From the NCBI RefSeq assembly GCF_019042275.1, contig NZ_JAHQCW010000016.1:41659-105658 (forward strand): 64,000 nucleotides of DNA, in the 5' to 3' direction. Both the position numbers and the translations under genes were made by a program. The notes under the pieces are model-generated. The model was not told the DNA's origin. It saw only the letters and a list, made by a program, of their open reading frames with translations, and did not search any database. This document shows, in pieces, positions 43,340-52,385 of the stretch; the first letter of the stretch is position 1; every line of letters begins with the position of its first letter. Source of the DNA: Diplocloster agilis (GTDB lineage: Bacteria; Bacillota; Clostridia; Lachnospirales; Lachnospiraceae).

Positions 43340-44119
43340 ATGCTTCAGGAAAAACAGTTAGACAAATCAATTCCCGTCCCGCTTTATTTCCAGTTAAAGA
43401 AGCTGATATTGGAAGAGATGGAAGCAGGGACTTTTCCGGTCGGCAGTATGATTCCCACCGAAAATGAGCTGATCGAAATGTTCGGTATCAGCCGTACAAC
43501 CGTGCGCCAGGCTATTACCGAGCTGGTACAGGAGGGGAAATTATACCGTATTAAAAGCAAGGGAACCTTTGTGTCAAAACCCAAAATTGATCAGGACTAT
43601 GTCCGGCGCGCCCAGTCCTTCAACGCACCCAATAATGAAGAAATCATACGCAGCGGCCGGGTTCCCAGCACGGAAGTCATCAGTCTAAGCGTGGTGCAGA
43701 TGCCGCAGCATATCGCAAAATTCTATCCGGCCTCTTCCAGCGACCGCGCCGTATGTCTCTACCGGAAACGCTGCGCCGACGGAAAACCTATCGTCCGCGT
43801 GATTACATACCTGCCGATCAGCAGCTGCAGCTATGTGCTGGAACACGATTTCATGAAGGAAGGTCTGCATGAGGTGCTGGCGCTGCATGAGGATACCCGG
43901 GTCTGCCGGATATCACGGACCTGCGAAGCTATCCCGGCCGATCTGGCTGACGTGGAGATTCTGGGCGTGAAACAGGGGAGTCCCATTCATTTCTTTACGA
44001 ATATCGGCTACAACAGCCGTGGGGAAGTCATCGAGTATTCCAATGCTTACTGCCGCGGAGATCAGAGCCGGCTGCATTTTGAAATTATATTGGATCAGAA
44101 CTCAGACGAACATTCGTAA
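43340..44119 (+). CDS. GntR family regulator with UTRA effector domain (HutC subfamily)
   Basis: A 259-residue regulator. Residues 10-75 form the GntR winged helix (IPVPLYFQLKKLILEEMEAGTF, IPTENELIEMFGISRTTVRQAI); from about residue 90 comes a UTRA ligand domain (RVPSTEVISLSVVQMP, CLYRKRCADGKPIVRVITYLP, HFFTNIGYNSRGEVIEY). The start is ATG 43340, nine bases after AGGAG; the in-frame TTG at 43334 is too close to that site. It faces the nine-gene Opp/esterase operon and most likely represses it until the imported compound or its product binds. It has its own terminator. Confidence 0.93.
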   Translation: MLQEKQLDKSIPVPLYFQLKKLILEEMEAGTFPVGSMIPTENELIEMFGISRTTVRQAITELVQEGKLYRIKSKGTFVSKPKIDQDYVRRAQSFNAPNNEEIIRSGRVPSTEVISLSVVQMPQHIAKFYPASSSDRAVCLYRKRCADGKPIVRVITYLPISSCSYVLEHDFMKEGLHEVLALHEDTRVCRISRTCEAIPADLADVEILGVKQGSPIHFFTNIGYNSRGEVIEYSNAYCRGDQSRLHFEIILDQNSDEHS

Positions 44120-44126
44120 CTGCAGA

Positions 44127-44176
44127 TTAAGGCTGCCGTCCAGCATATATTACAGCTGGTACGACAGCCTTTTTTG
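44127..44176 (+). terminator. Terminator of gntR
   Basis: AAGGCTGCCGTCCAGC pairs with GCTGGTACGACAGCCTT, followed by TTTTTT; the stem has a few mismatches. Confidence 0.8.
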
Positions 44177-44233
44177 TTATAATCCGCGGTGCATCGATTC
44201 CAAGCCTTCCGGTTACAGGGGCGCTGAGTTCCG

Positions 44234-45604
44234 TTACAAAAGCTTCCTCTTCGCCCAGCGTCCCCTATAAAAATACAGAAAGCATATAACCGTGGGCAGC
44301 GCGCGCGACCAGGCGGTCCCGGCAAAAAAGCCAACGGCCCCCAGCCCCATTCCATAGACAAATAAAACACTTAGCCCCACTTTACATAACACCCCGTCCA
44401 ATATACCAATAACGAAGTTAAGGGAAGCAAAACCGCTGCCCACCACCACTGCCTGAAATGCGGCAATCGCCGCCGACCACAAAATATGAGCCGTCATAAT
44501 CCGAAGATATACCGTTCCCAGCTCCAGCACTTCCCGGTCCCCGGAAAATATTCCGAAGATCGGTTTCGGAAACAAAACAAACACGGCGGATATAAGCGCG
44601 GCGGTCCCAACTGCCGACATAAAGGTGCACCAGACAAACATCTTAACTCTCTCCTGTTTTCCGGCCCCGAGATTCTGGCCTATGATAACTGCCGCCGCCT
44701 GCTGGAGCGCCCCGGAAAATATGTCCGTAAATTTCTGAAGCTTATTGCCGATACTGTTGGCCGCCGCTGCCACAACACCATAAGCATTCACATGCATATT
44801 CACCCAGAACATCGAAACCCGCACCAGTGAGGTGCGGACAGCCTGAGGTATCCCAAGCCCCAGAAGGACCTTAAGATCCCGGCGGTTGATCCGAAAAGTC
44901 AAGCCCTTAAGTTCCAGACCTGACTGCTCCTTGTGCCGGTGCAGAAAGAAAACAGCCGCCAGAAAAGAAAGCAATTGAGCGATAACCGTCGCCACCGCGG
45001 TTCCGGCCGCCCCCCAATGAAATAGCGTCACAAAAGGAACATCCAGGAAAATATTCACCAGAGCCGCCAGAATAATAAAATAAAGCGGGCCTTTTGACTC
45101 CCCCATCCCACGCAAAATACCGCATACCGCATTATACCCAAAAACAAATGGTATCCCAAGAGCCGTAATCCACATATAAACGGCCGCCTGTCCCATCGCG
45201 TCCTCCGGACAGTTTAACAGCGCTAAGATCTGCCTATGGAACGCCACACCGGCCAGCATAAAAGCACATGCCAATATCATCATTATGGACAGGAGCGTTT
45301 CCGCCGCGCTCCTGATCCGCTCTTTCTCCTTTCCGCCGGCGATCTGCGCGACATAGATCTGTCCCGCGCTTGAAAAAGCCAACGCTACCGGTGTCACCAG
45401 ATCAGAGACCTCACCTCCCGCCGAAACCCCCACCGTCCCCGCGCTTCCCAAAAACTTCCCGATCATGATCAGATCCACCACCGAGTAAAGCTGCTGAATC
45501 AGTCCCGATAAAATAATCGGCACCGTGAACACCGCCAAGCTTTTAAAAACAGGGCCTTCGGTAAGATCAAGGCCCAACTTTTTTGAATCTATATTATTAG
45601 TCAT
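44234..45604 (-). CDS. MATE family exporter
   Basis: A 456-residue MATE protein with twelve helices; LTEGPVFKSLAVFTVPIILSGLIQQLYSVVDLIMIGKFLG at the start is the standard opening, and QAAAVIIGQNLGAGKQERVK marks the second half (both given by their cores). It differs clearly from the MATE gene at 6.2-7.5 kb. ATG 45604 was chosen for the GGGATGGGAG ahead of it; an in-frame TTG at 45673 would add a 23-residue basic leader. It is a single gene between gntR and the metallo-hydrolase. Confidence 0.91.
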   Translation of the reverse strand: MTNNIDSKKLGLDLTEGPVFKSLAVFTVPIILSGLIQQLYSVVDLIMIGKFLGSAGTVGVSAGGEVSDLVTPVALAFSSAGQIYVAQIAGGKEKERIRSAAETLLSIMMILACAFMLAGVAFHRQILALLNCPEDAMGQAAVYMWITALGIPFVFGYNAVCGILRGMGESKGPLYFIILAALVNIFLDVPFVTLFHWGAAGTAVATVIAQLLSFLAAVFFLHRHKEQSGLELKGLTFRINRRDLKVLLGLGIPQAVRTSLVRVSMFWVNMHVNAYGVVAAAANSIGNKLQKFTDIFSGALQQAAAVIIGQNLGAGKQERVKMFVWCTFMSAVGTAALISAVFVLFPKPIFGIFSGDREVLELGTVYLRIMTAHILWSAAIAAFQAVVVGSGFASLNFVIGILDGVLCKVGLSVLFVYGMGLGAVGFFAGTAWSRALPTVICFLYFYRGRWAKRKLL

Positions 45605-45793
45605 GCTCCCATCCCTTAGATCCTTCCGCTTCCTTATAAAGTACATTCCGGCAAAGGCGGCCCAAAACAACACTTTTGAATCCTGTTGTTCTGAGCCGCC
45701 TCTTTACCCGTCTGGCTGCACTGCATGATCCGTTCTCCGGCCCGCTGCATTGGCTGCTTTTGGGCCGCATTCGAAATCAAGCGCTAAATGCTA

Positions 45794-46798
45794 TCAAATT
45801 CCGTTCTCATAATATCCAATGGATGCCCAGCCTCTGACCATCTTCTGCAGCCGGTCCCCATTCTTATAATCATAGCAGTTTGGATCGGCGATTATCTGAT
45901 CACATGCCTCGATAATAGACAGGAGAATATTTTTGTCCAGGTCATTGGTGCCGTGGCCTCCGAAAATATAATCAAATTCATCCATGCGTTTCGCGGTTCT
46001 TACGAGGGAATCCCGGTAAGCCGTCACCGTTCTGCGGGAATCCTCAGTGGGGATCGTGCTGCCCTGGAACCGGTCACGGGCATGCTTCTCATCCGCATAG
46101 AAATCGCTGCCGCCGCTTAAGCCCACGCCGCTGCCGCAGATCGCATCCCCGGCGATGAGGATACGGTTCTTCTTATCCAGGTAACCCGCGTGCCCCGGCT
46201 GATGCCCCGGAAGCCAGATCAGTTCCACGTCATAGTCTTCACCCAGATTAAACACATAGCCGTCCGGAACTCCGACAAATTCATATTTCTTGAAGGGGAT
46301 TATGTCTTTTCTCTCAAAATCCACCCAGATGCTCTTTCCATTGTCGTCAAACAGATAGTCCCAGATGCCCGGGTCCTGTTTCCAGTTCATATCATCCACC
46401 AGATCCACATGGCCATACGCCTTGTCAAACTGACAATTTCCATAGGAATGGTCACAGCTGCAGTGAGTATTGGCAAGGATCACCGGCTTGCCATTGCTGA
46501 TCTCATCCACCAGGCCTTTTAAGTTGCCAAGACCAAAGCTGGTGTCGATTAGCATTGCCTTTTCGGGGCCAATGATCAGGTACATCCACACGAAATTATT
46601 ATGCCCGTCCAACAGATTCGTCAGCAGACCGTAGAAGTTCTCACGGAACTGGTAGACCTCCACGAAGGGATCCACATCGTAGATTTTCTTTGTCTTATTG
46701 TTTTCCCTCAGATTATTGATCCATGCGGCGTCTAAGTATGCTTCGCCCACATCCAGCGGAATTCTTGTTACTTTTCTTGATGCTATACTTTCTGTCAT
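45794..46798 (-). CDS. Metallo-beta-lactamase-fold hydrolase with altered first metal motif
   Basis: A 334-residue MBL-fold protein. The conserved points are MLIDTSFG, His112 and Asp116-His117 in THCSCDHSYG, His199 or His203 in PGHQPGHAG, Asp218 in IAGDAICGSG and His282 in FGGHGTND. In the usual HxHxDH motif the second His is Ser114, flanked by Cys113 and Cys115, so one metal ligand of site 1 is changed; a Cys may take its place. AGGAGG is present before the ATG. It lies apart from the MATE gene and from the ABC-2 operon. Substrate unknown; lactonase-like or thioesterase-like roles are possible. Confidence 0.9.
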   Translation of the reverse strand: MTESIASRKVTRIPLDVGEAYLDAAWINNLRENNKTKKIYDVDPFVEVYQFRENFYGLLTNLLDGHNNFVWMYLIIGPEKAMLIDTSFGLGNLKGLVDEISNGKPVILANTHCSCDHSYGNCQFDKAYGHVDLVDDMNWKQDPGIWDYLFDDNGKSIWVDFERKDIIPFKKYEFVGVPDGYVFNLGEDYDVELIWLPGHQPGHAGYLDKKNRILIAGDAICGSGVGLSGGSDFYADEKHARDRFQGSTIPTEDSRRTVTAYRDSLVRTAKRMDEFDYIFGGHGTNDLDKNILLSIIEACDQIIADPNCYDYKNGDRLQKMVRGWASIGYYENGI

Positions 46799-47114
46799 TT
46801 TTTCTTTACCTCCTGGGTTTTATATTTTTACTGTAAATTATCATTGCAGACATTTTGAATACTGTAACTTGAACACTTCTTGCCCCTAAATGGGGCGCTT
46901 ACGTGCGAGGCAGGAAAATAGTCAGAAAGAGTTATTCGAGGCTCTGCTATTTTGAGCCTGTTAATTACCGACTGACTTCGTCCTGGCATTATGTACGTTG
47001 TTGTTTTTCTTTTGTTACTATGTCATGTCATTATTATATTACAAGAAATAAATAAATGCAAGAAAAAAATAGCATCCAAACTTTAACGTTTGAATGCTAT
47101 CCTTTCCATTCCCT
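46799..47114. other. Intergenic region, promoter side of the MBL gene
   Basis: No gene seen. The part 46890-46995 contains an imperfect inverted arrangement (GTCAGAAAGAG ... GACTGACTTCG, AAAATAG ... CTATTTT) of unknown meaning. The ABC-2 terminator lies at its end. Confidence 0.45.
47063..47100 (-). terminator. Terminator of the ABC-2 operon
   Basis: On the minus strand ATAGCATTCAAAC ... GTTTGGATGCTAT forms a 13-bp stem with one mismatch, followed by seven T. Confidence 0.85.
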
Positions 47115-48092
47115 CTACTGCCCCGACCGGATCTCCTGCCGCATAAAGCACACATAAGAGATCGCGAACACAATCATCGTCAGCGCCAGAAGCCACACCA
47201 GATGCGGCCAGACCAGAAGCAGGCTCTGTCCCAGAGGCAGGTAACCCGCCACAGCTCCGGACAGCTGATTGACCGTGATCACGCTGACCGTCCGCACACT
47301 GGGATTCAGGATCGTGGAAACCGCTTCGCTATAGAGATAGTACGGGGACAGCCGGTTCAGATTTTGATTCCAGGTATAGTTCTGCATTACCGTTTGCATA
47401 GAGGTGGCGTTCTCCGTCGGGAACAGTCCGTTTGCTATAATTCCCGCCAGAAGTCCCATGAAAATAGCAAAGAAGAGCCATACCGCGATCACCGAAAGGG
47501 CGGAGGTTGCCGCGTGCTTGCACAGCACGGAGAACAGTATCGACAGCGCCAGCCAGAAAGCGATATAAACTGTGGTATAGATCAGGAACACAAACAGCCG
47601 GACCAATTCTTCCCCGCTCGGAGCGATCCCGGTGCTGACCAGGCCCGCCGTTCCGATCAGGATTCCCATAGAGAAAACCATAATAACGATAACCGTATAG
47701 CCAGCCAGGAATTTCCCGTTGATGACAGCGTCCCGGTAGATCGGCTGGGAGACCAGGCGATTCAGGGTTCCGCCGTTCCGTTCGTTATTGATGGCGTCGA
47801 AGCCCAGGGTAAGTCCCACGAAAGGCCCCAGCAGCCCGATAAAGGATACGAAGGAGGGTATGGATTTGCCGCTGGTTGTAAATAATTTGAGGAAAATAAA
47901 ATCACTGCTGTCCTTGACCGCTTCCTGGATTCCGGACAAAGCGCCATAGAGACTGGCAAGGCTGGTGATCAGGATCAAAAGCAGTATGATCAGGAACCTC
48001 TTGCTGTGCATGTGATCCGCCATCTCTTTCCGGTAGAGCACCATCAGTCCGCTGCTTTTGCTTCCCGCGCCTTTCGTTTCTCTATTCGCCAT
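47115..48092 (-). CDS. ABC-2 type transporter permease
   Basis: A 325-residue membrane protein: a cytoplasmic N-terminus (LMVLYRKEMADHMHSKRFLIILLL), one helix, an extracytoplasmic loop, then five more helices (LGPFVGLTLGFDAINNERNGGTLNRL in part is typical of ABC-2 permeases). I chose ATG 48092, which overlaps the ATPase stop; longer readings run into the ATPase gene in another frame. With the ATPase and the NEW3 protein it forms an export or membrane-remodelling module common in Clostridia. It is the last gene before the terminator. Confidence 0.88.
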   Translation of the reverse strand: MANRETKGAGSKSSGLMVLYRKEMADHMHSKRFLIILLLILITSLASLYGALSGIQEAVKDSSDFIFLKLFTTSGKSIPSFVSFIGLLGPFVGLTLGFDAINNERNGGTLNRLVSQPIYRDAVINGKFLAGYTVIVIMVFSMGILIGTAGLVSTGIAPSGEELVRLFVFLIYTTVYIAFWLALSILFSVLCKHAATSALSVIAVWLFFAIFMGLLAGIIANGLFPTENATSMQTVMQNYTWNQNLNRLSPYYLYSEAVSTILNPSVRTVSVITVNQLSGAVAGYLPLGQSLLLVWPHLVWLLALTMIVFAISYVCFMRQEIRSGQ

Positions 48093-49098
48093 CCTGCCGG
48101 CCCAGGGACATAATTTTCCGAATTTTCTTTTTGTTTCTATTGTCTCCATTGTTTTGACCTGCCTTCTCAAAATAGCGTCTGTAGATTTCATCCAGATCCT
48201 GACCGCACTGGCGTAAATGAAGCAGTTTATAACCATTTAGTACGACAATCCTGGAGATCTGTTCCCGGATATCCTGGTTCGAACGGATGATCATTCCCTC
48301 CGGGCCGTCCCCGATCTCTTCCACTCCATATACGCCGCGAATCAGTTCCCGCAGCCGTTCATCCTCAGGTTCCGCCTTCATCTCCAACCGGTAATAACCG
48401 TCCTTCAGGATCTGCTTCCCCAGCTCTTCAATCCGTCCGCAGGCGATCAGATTCCCCTGGACGAATATCCCAACCCGGTCGCAGACCTGCTGGATCTGAT
48501 AGAGCTGATGAGAGGATATCATGATCGTGCGTTTATCTTTATCCGCCAGCTCCCGGATCAGCAGAAGCAGTTCGTGCATCCCTTCCGGATCGATGCCGTT
48601 GGTCGGCTCATCCAGGATAATGACCTGAGGGTCCTTCATCAGGACATCGGCGATTCCCAGCCTCTGCTTCATCCCTTTCGAATAAGTAGCCGTTTTCTGG
48701 TCCGCCGCAGCGGTCATGCCGACCCTCTCAAGGAGCTGATCGATCCGTTCTTCCAGTTCATGTTCCCCGACTCCGTTCAGACGTCCCGTAAACCGCAGGT
48801 TTTCCCGGCCGGTCATGTCCGGGTAGAACCCGACGTTATCCGGCAGATAGCCCACGATCCGTTTTACTTCAATGGGATTCCTGGTACAGTCTTTGCCGTC
48901 GATAAAGGCCGTGCCGCCGTTTGGCTCCGTCAGCCCCAGCAGCATCAGGGTTGTGGTTGTCTTTCCCGCCCCGTTGGGCCCCAGAAGGCCGAACACTTCC
49001 CCCCGGGCGACACTTAAGTTTAATTGGTTCACAGCCGCTTTTTCGCCATACTTTTTTGTCAGACCATTTATTTGTATGATCGCTTGATTATCAGCCAT
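48082..49098 (-). CDS. ABC transporter ATP-binding protein (ABC-2 exporter)
   Basis: A 338-residue single-domain ATPase with all motifs: Walker A GPNGAGKTT, signature YSKGMKQRLGIA, Walker B VIILDEPTNGID, H loop SSHQLYQIQQV. The C-terminal ~100 residues are the extra domain of CcmA/NatA-like exporters (RLEMKAEPEDERLRELI). It starts two bases after the NEW3 protein stop and overlaps the permease gene, so the three genes are one operon. Confidence 0.94.
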   Translation of the reverse strand: MADNQAIIQINGLTKKYGEKAAVNQLNLSVARGEVFGLLGPNGAGKTTTTLMLLGLTEPNGGTAFIDGKDCTRNPIEVKRIVGYLPDNVGFYPDMTGRENLRFTGRLNGVGEHELEERIDQLLERVGMTAAADQKTATYSKGMKQRLGIADVLMKDPQVIILDEPTNGIDPEGMHELLLLIRELADKDKRTIMISSHQLYQIQQVCDRVGIFVQGNLIACGRIEELGKQILKDGYYRLEMKAEPEDERLRELIRGVYGVEEIGDGPEGMIIRSNQDIREQISRIVVLNGYKLLHLRQCGQDLDEIYRRYFEKAGQNNGDNRNKKKIRKIMSLGRQDGE

Positions 49099-49100
49099 AG

Positions 49101-50363
49101 CTATCTTCTCCCATATTTACGGAATACATATACAAGGCCGCCTGCCAGGGCGATGATGATAATCACTGCCACGAATCCCCACACCGTATGGGTCTTCACG
49201 GAGACTCTTAAGTCCGCCTTGGCGGATGTCTCGGAACTGCCTGCGCTGATGGAGGTGACATAATCACCGGTTATGGCGTCCGAGCCGGGAGTTATATAGG
49301 CAGTCACTTCCTGTGTGCTCCCGGCAGGCAGCGTCTCTACCGTCGGAGTTTCAAAACGGACATTCCATCCGTCCGGCGCGGATGAGGTCAGGCTCACATT
49401 CTGAAGATCCGCGCTGCCGTTATTGGTAATGGACAGGGTGACCGGTGTTTCCTTATTCGCATAGGCATCCAGGCTGAGCCTTCCGCTGGGTGTGGACAGG
49501 CTGAGATCGTAAGTTCCGGTGATCGTCACCGTCAGATCCGTCGTAAGGGTCTCTCCCGCCGACGCCGCCGAACAGGAGATCTTATAATCTCCGGCTGTGG
49601 CATTCGCCGCCGGGGTTACCGTAATGGCGATTCCCTGGCTCTGTCCCGCCTCCACGTTCAGGCTGGCTACCTGATTCGTCTCACCGGATGGTTTAAACTG
49701 TACCTGCCAGCCTTCCGGCGCCTGCGCGGACAGGCTGTAGGACTGGTCGGCGGCCCCGTTATTAGCCAGGGTCGTATTAAAGCTGAAGCTGGTGGACGGC
49801 GATCCCTGCAGTTCCGGATACTGGGAAGTAAAGCTGCTCTGTCCCACCGCGGCTTCATTTACATTTATCACAAGATCCATAGCGGATACGATCCCCTCGC
49901 CTGCGTCCGCCTGCAGGCTGATGGGATACGTGCCCTCCGACACATCATCCGGTATTTTAACATTGAAGGTTACGGTGGCTCCATCGCCGCCGGAGTTCAC
50001 ATGAACCCGGCTGACCTGATTGCCTCCGCCGTTAAAATAGCCCTCCCATCCGTCCGGGATGGAAGTCACACTCAGATCCGCATTCAAAGATGCGCCCAGG
50101 CTGTTCTGAAGCGCTACGGAAAAACTCAGATTTTCTCCTGGTTTCGCAGTGATCCCCGGGTAGCTGGTGCTCATCTCCAGTCCGCCTGCCGCCCAGGCTT
50201 TTATAGGCGAGGCAAATAAAAACACAGTCACTGCCATGGTTAGCAGAATAAAAAGCCAAACTTTTTCATACGCCGGCTGCCGGACATTTCTCACTTGCGC
50301 ATGGGCGCAGGACTCCCCGGACGGGTATAATTTTTTACGTGGATTTACTATTTCTTCTAACAT
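49101..50363 (-). CDS. Exported, membrane-anchored protein with NEW3 repeats
   Basis: A 420-residue surface protein. A cytoplasmic part (about 1-35) is followed by a signal/anchor helix (VWLFILLTMAVTVFLFASP) and then three beta-sandwich repeats of ~100 residues. Each has the pattern GE-x-x-x-F/V-x-V-x-L-x-N-x-G and GWxVxF (DGWEGYF, EGWQVQF, DGWNVRF), the NEW3 (alpha-galactosidase-associated) type. A C-terminal helix (VWGFVAVIIIIALAGGLVYVF) and RKYGRR tail anchor it. ATG 50363 has AGAGG eight bases ahead. It probably acts as the outside partner of the ABC-2 pair encoded downstream; no cargo is known. Confidence 0.88.
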   Translation of the reverse strand: MLEEIVNPRKKLYPSGESCAHAQVRNVRQPAYEKVWLFILLTMAVTVFLFASPIKAWAAGGLEMSTSYPGITAKPGENLSFSVALQNSLGASLNADLSVTSIPDGWEGYFNGGGNQVSRVHVNSGGDGATVTFNVKIPDDVSEGTYPISLQADAGEGIVSAMDLVINVNEAAVGQSSFTSQYPELQGSPSTSFSFNTTLANNGAADQSYSLSAQAPEGWQVQFKPSGETNQVASLNVEAGQSQGIAITVTPAANATAGDYKISCSAASAGETLTTDLTVTITGTYDLSLSTPSGRLSLDAYANKETPVTLSITNNGSADLQNVSLTSSAPDGWNVRFETPTVETLPAGSTQEVTAYITPGSDAITGDYVTSISAGSSETSAKADLRVSVKTHTVWGFVAVIIIIALAGGLVYVFRKYGRR

Positions 50364-50560
50364 GTCGTTTTCCTCTCCATCCATGATACTTTTGGTTCGA
50401 ACCTGTCTCCTTTTTGTTTCCAGTTGCCATGCGGGCTTCGCCCGCTTATGTAATCTCCTTTGACCTCAGCTGATACCAGTATTTTACAAATTTTTTATGA
50501 TTATTTTATGTTTAAATTGTCAAAATTTTGTGTTCAGACAGAGAAATTTGGCAGCAAAAC

Positions 50561-50607
50561 AGCAAAAGGGGACATGTCCAAACGGTTTGGACATGTCCCC
50601 TTTTGCT
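50561..50607. repeat. GGGGACATGTCC palindrome, perfect copy 1 (probable terminator)
   Basis: A perfect 23-bp inverted repeat with a one-base centre (AGCAAAAGGGGACATGTCC... at 50561-50583 and its complement at 50585-50607), with A/T runs at both ends. It stands about 25 bases after the stop of the minus-strand GH gene. The copy at 61683-61727 matches it base for base over the palindrome and also in the flank CTCAGTTAA. Confidence 0.85.
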
Positions 50608-50632
50608 CAGTTAAACTTTTAAAAAAACCTAT

Positions 50633-52213
50633 TCAGAATTCATAGTACAAAGCCTTCAGTACCGTAGGCTTCTCCTCCATTCGGATATATTGTTCATCGC
50701 CATTCAAATGCATATATTTCTTCCAATTACCTTTATCGTCATACGTGCCTTTTTCCAGGGATAAAAAATCCAGCTGCTTACCCGTATTTGTTGTTTCCGG
50801 ATAAGCTCTATATCCATATCCCATAAAGATTAATTCATTTTCACTATTTTGTATTATGATACCCGCGCCCGGGATGAATCCGTTATCATCCCGGACCTGA
50901 TGATAAAACTCAATAGCTATCCGGTATTTACCCAGTTTCACATATTTCGTCATGTGGCCGAAATCTTGCGTAAATCCTATCATGCGGTCCGTTCCATAGA
51001 ATTTTGTAATGATTGGCATCATATTTCCAAACAATTGATAGCTTTGGGAGAGGAATTCCTTTACCGTTTCGCCGGATACATTCTTATCATTCGGATCTGT
51101 ATGCAGGATCTGCGTGATAAATGATTTGTCCTCGCCAATACTTTCCGCCCCAAACGGCGCATAGCACAAGGCATGATAGGTGCCGACAGCCGTATACAAG
51201 TTCGCGGCCGCCCATTTATCTCTTCGGGTTTCCGCTATAAACAGCGGGTTATCGCCCCTTGTATATAAGCCCGCGGTCTTTTCAAATTGAAACGTATAAA
51301 TGTCCGGAGACAATATATCCAAATCAGGGGCTGCGCACTTCCACACATCGAGCATCTCCGGCACCGGTCCGCCGCAAGGATAAAAGCCCGGCTTTTCATC
51401 CTCGAATTCCTTCAGCCAGGCATTGGTAAACATAGGCAGCGCATAACACTCTTTACCGGATTTCGCCAATCTGTTTATGTGCTTCGCATAGTTCCAGCAC
51501 ATAAACGCTTCCTCCGCATTATGTTTAAATACATTATCCCATGAGTGCCCGGATATATCCTCAGAATCCGCCGTTATACCGCACAGGCCGTGATTTCCCG
51601 CATTTTTTAAAAACTCCGTCAATGCATCCGGAACCTTTTTCTTAAATTCTTCATTCGCACCAGATGAAAAATCTCTTGTTGAACCTACAATGCCTACTTC
51701 ATTTTCTACTTGTACCGCTATAACGGTCTGCTCATCCGCGTCGGTTTCTTTTATATATTTTATAAAATTCGTAAACGAATTGAGTTCCGCCGGCAATAGA
51801 CCGCTTTGAAACATGCTGAGAATTTTCGTCTTTACACCATGTTCATCTTCCGCTCTCGGAAATCTCTTCAAGTCAGTTTTAACCCAATTGGGCGCATAGG
51901 TCGAAAGTCCGTTTTTAAAGCTTCCAAACCATAATAATACTAATTTCAAATGATGTCTTCTTGCATCCGCTATTAATTGTTCCACCAGATGAAAATCGAA
52001 GTGATTCTCCTGCGGTTCAACCAGCTCCCAATATACCGGAGCCAAAACCGTATTACAATTTAATTCCGTTGTCTTTCTCCACACCTCTTGCATATAATCA
52101 CGCGAGGTACACGCCGAGTTATGCACCTCAGCCGCTAACATGATATAGGGCCGGTCATTAACCAGAAAAGAAAAACCGTCATTCATTTTATCAATTCTGG
52201 GCAAACTTTTCAT
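50633..52213 (-). CDS. DUF5597-containing GH35-like beta-galactosidase
   Basis: A 526-residue cytosolic GH-A clan enzyme: the barrel has NTVLAPVYWELVEPQENHFDF, the acid/base Glu172 in VQVENEVG and nucleophile Glu328 in LFIAETRRD. The C-terminal ~150 residues (QDFGHMTKYVKLGKYRIAIEFYHQ in part) match the DUF5597 domain. These are the features of GH35-like beta-galactosidases such as those from Caulobacter. ATG 52213 has GGAGG seven bases ahead, at the end of a 53-bp triplicated leader. It is the last gene of the CUT1 operon, and may act on galactose-containing oligosaccharides made by the GH30 enzyme. Confidence 0.85.
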   Translation of the reverse strand: MKSLPRIDKMNDGFSFLVNDRPYIMLAAEVHNSACTSRDYMQEVWRKTTELNCNTVLAPVYWELVEPQENHFDFHLVEQLIADARRHHLKLVLLWFGSFKNGLSTYAPNWVKTDLKRFPRAEDEHGVKTKILSMFQSGLLPAELNSFTNFIKYIKETDADEQTVIAVQVENEVGIVGSTRDFSSGANEEFKKKVPDALTEFLKNAGNHGLCGITADSEDISGHSWDNVFKHNAEEAFMCWNYAKHINRLAKSGKECYALPMFTNAWLKEFEDEKPGFYPCGGPVPEMLDVWKCAAPDLDILSPDIYTFQFEKTAGLYTRGDNPLFIAETRRDKWAAANLYTAVGTYHALCYAPFGAESIGEDKSFITQILHTDPNDKNVSGETVKEFLSQSYQLFGNMMPIITKFYGTDRMIGFTQDFGHMTKYVKLGKYRIAIEFYHQVRDDNGFIPGAGIIIQNSENELIFMGYGYRAYPETTNTGKQLDFLSLEKGTYDDKGNWKKYMHLNGDEQYIRMEEKPTVLKALYYEF

Positions 52214-52214
52214 A

Positions 52215-52373
52215 TTTCCTCCAGTGCCGCATTTACTGCGGCTCGATTCAGGTATGCGTTCTACGCGTTTCCTCCAGTGCCGCATTTACTGCGGCTTAAT
52301 TCAGGTATGCGTTCTACGCGTTTCCTCCAGTGCCGCATTTACTGCGGCTCGATTCAGGTATGCGTTCTACGCA
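52215..52373 (-). repeat. Three tandem 53-bp repeats in the leader of the GH gene, each with hairpin and Shine-Dalgarno
   Basis: Copies start at 52215, 52268 and 52321; copy 2 differs by two bases. Read on the minus strand each unit contains GCCGC-agtaaat-GCGGC, then CACTGGAGG. Only the last copy sits directly before the start codon. Two other units place a GGAGG 53 and 106 bases upstream. A related hairpin-GGAGG unit occurs before the MFS gene at 33950-33990. Confidence 0.9.
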
Positions 52374-52385
52374 CTTCCTCCCAAA

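Noticed and set aside
52215..52373. CRISPR-like array
   Set aside because: Three 53-bp units directly adjoin each other without spacers, and no cas genes are near.
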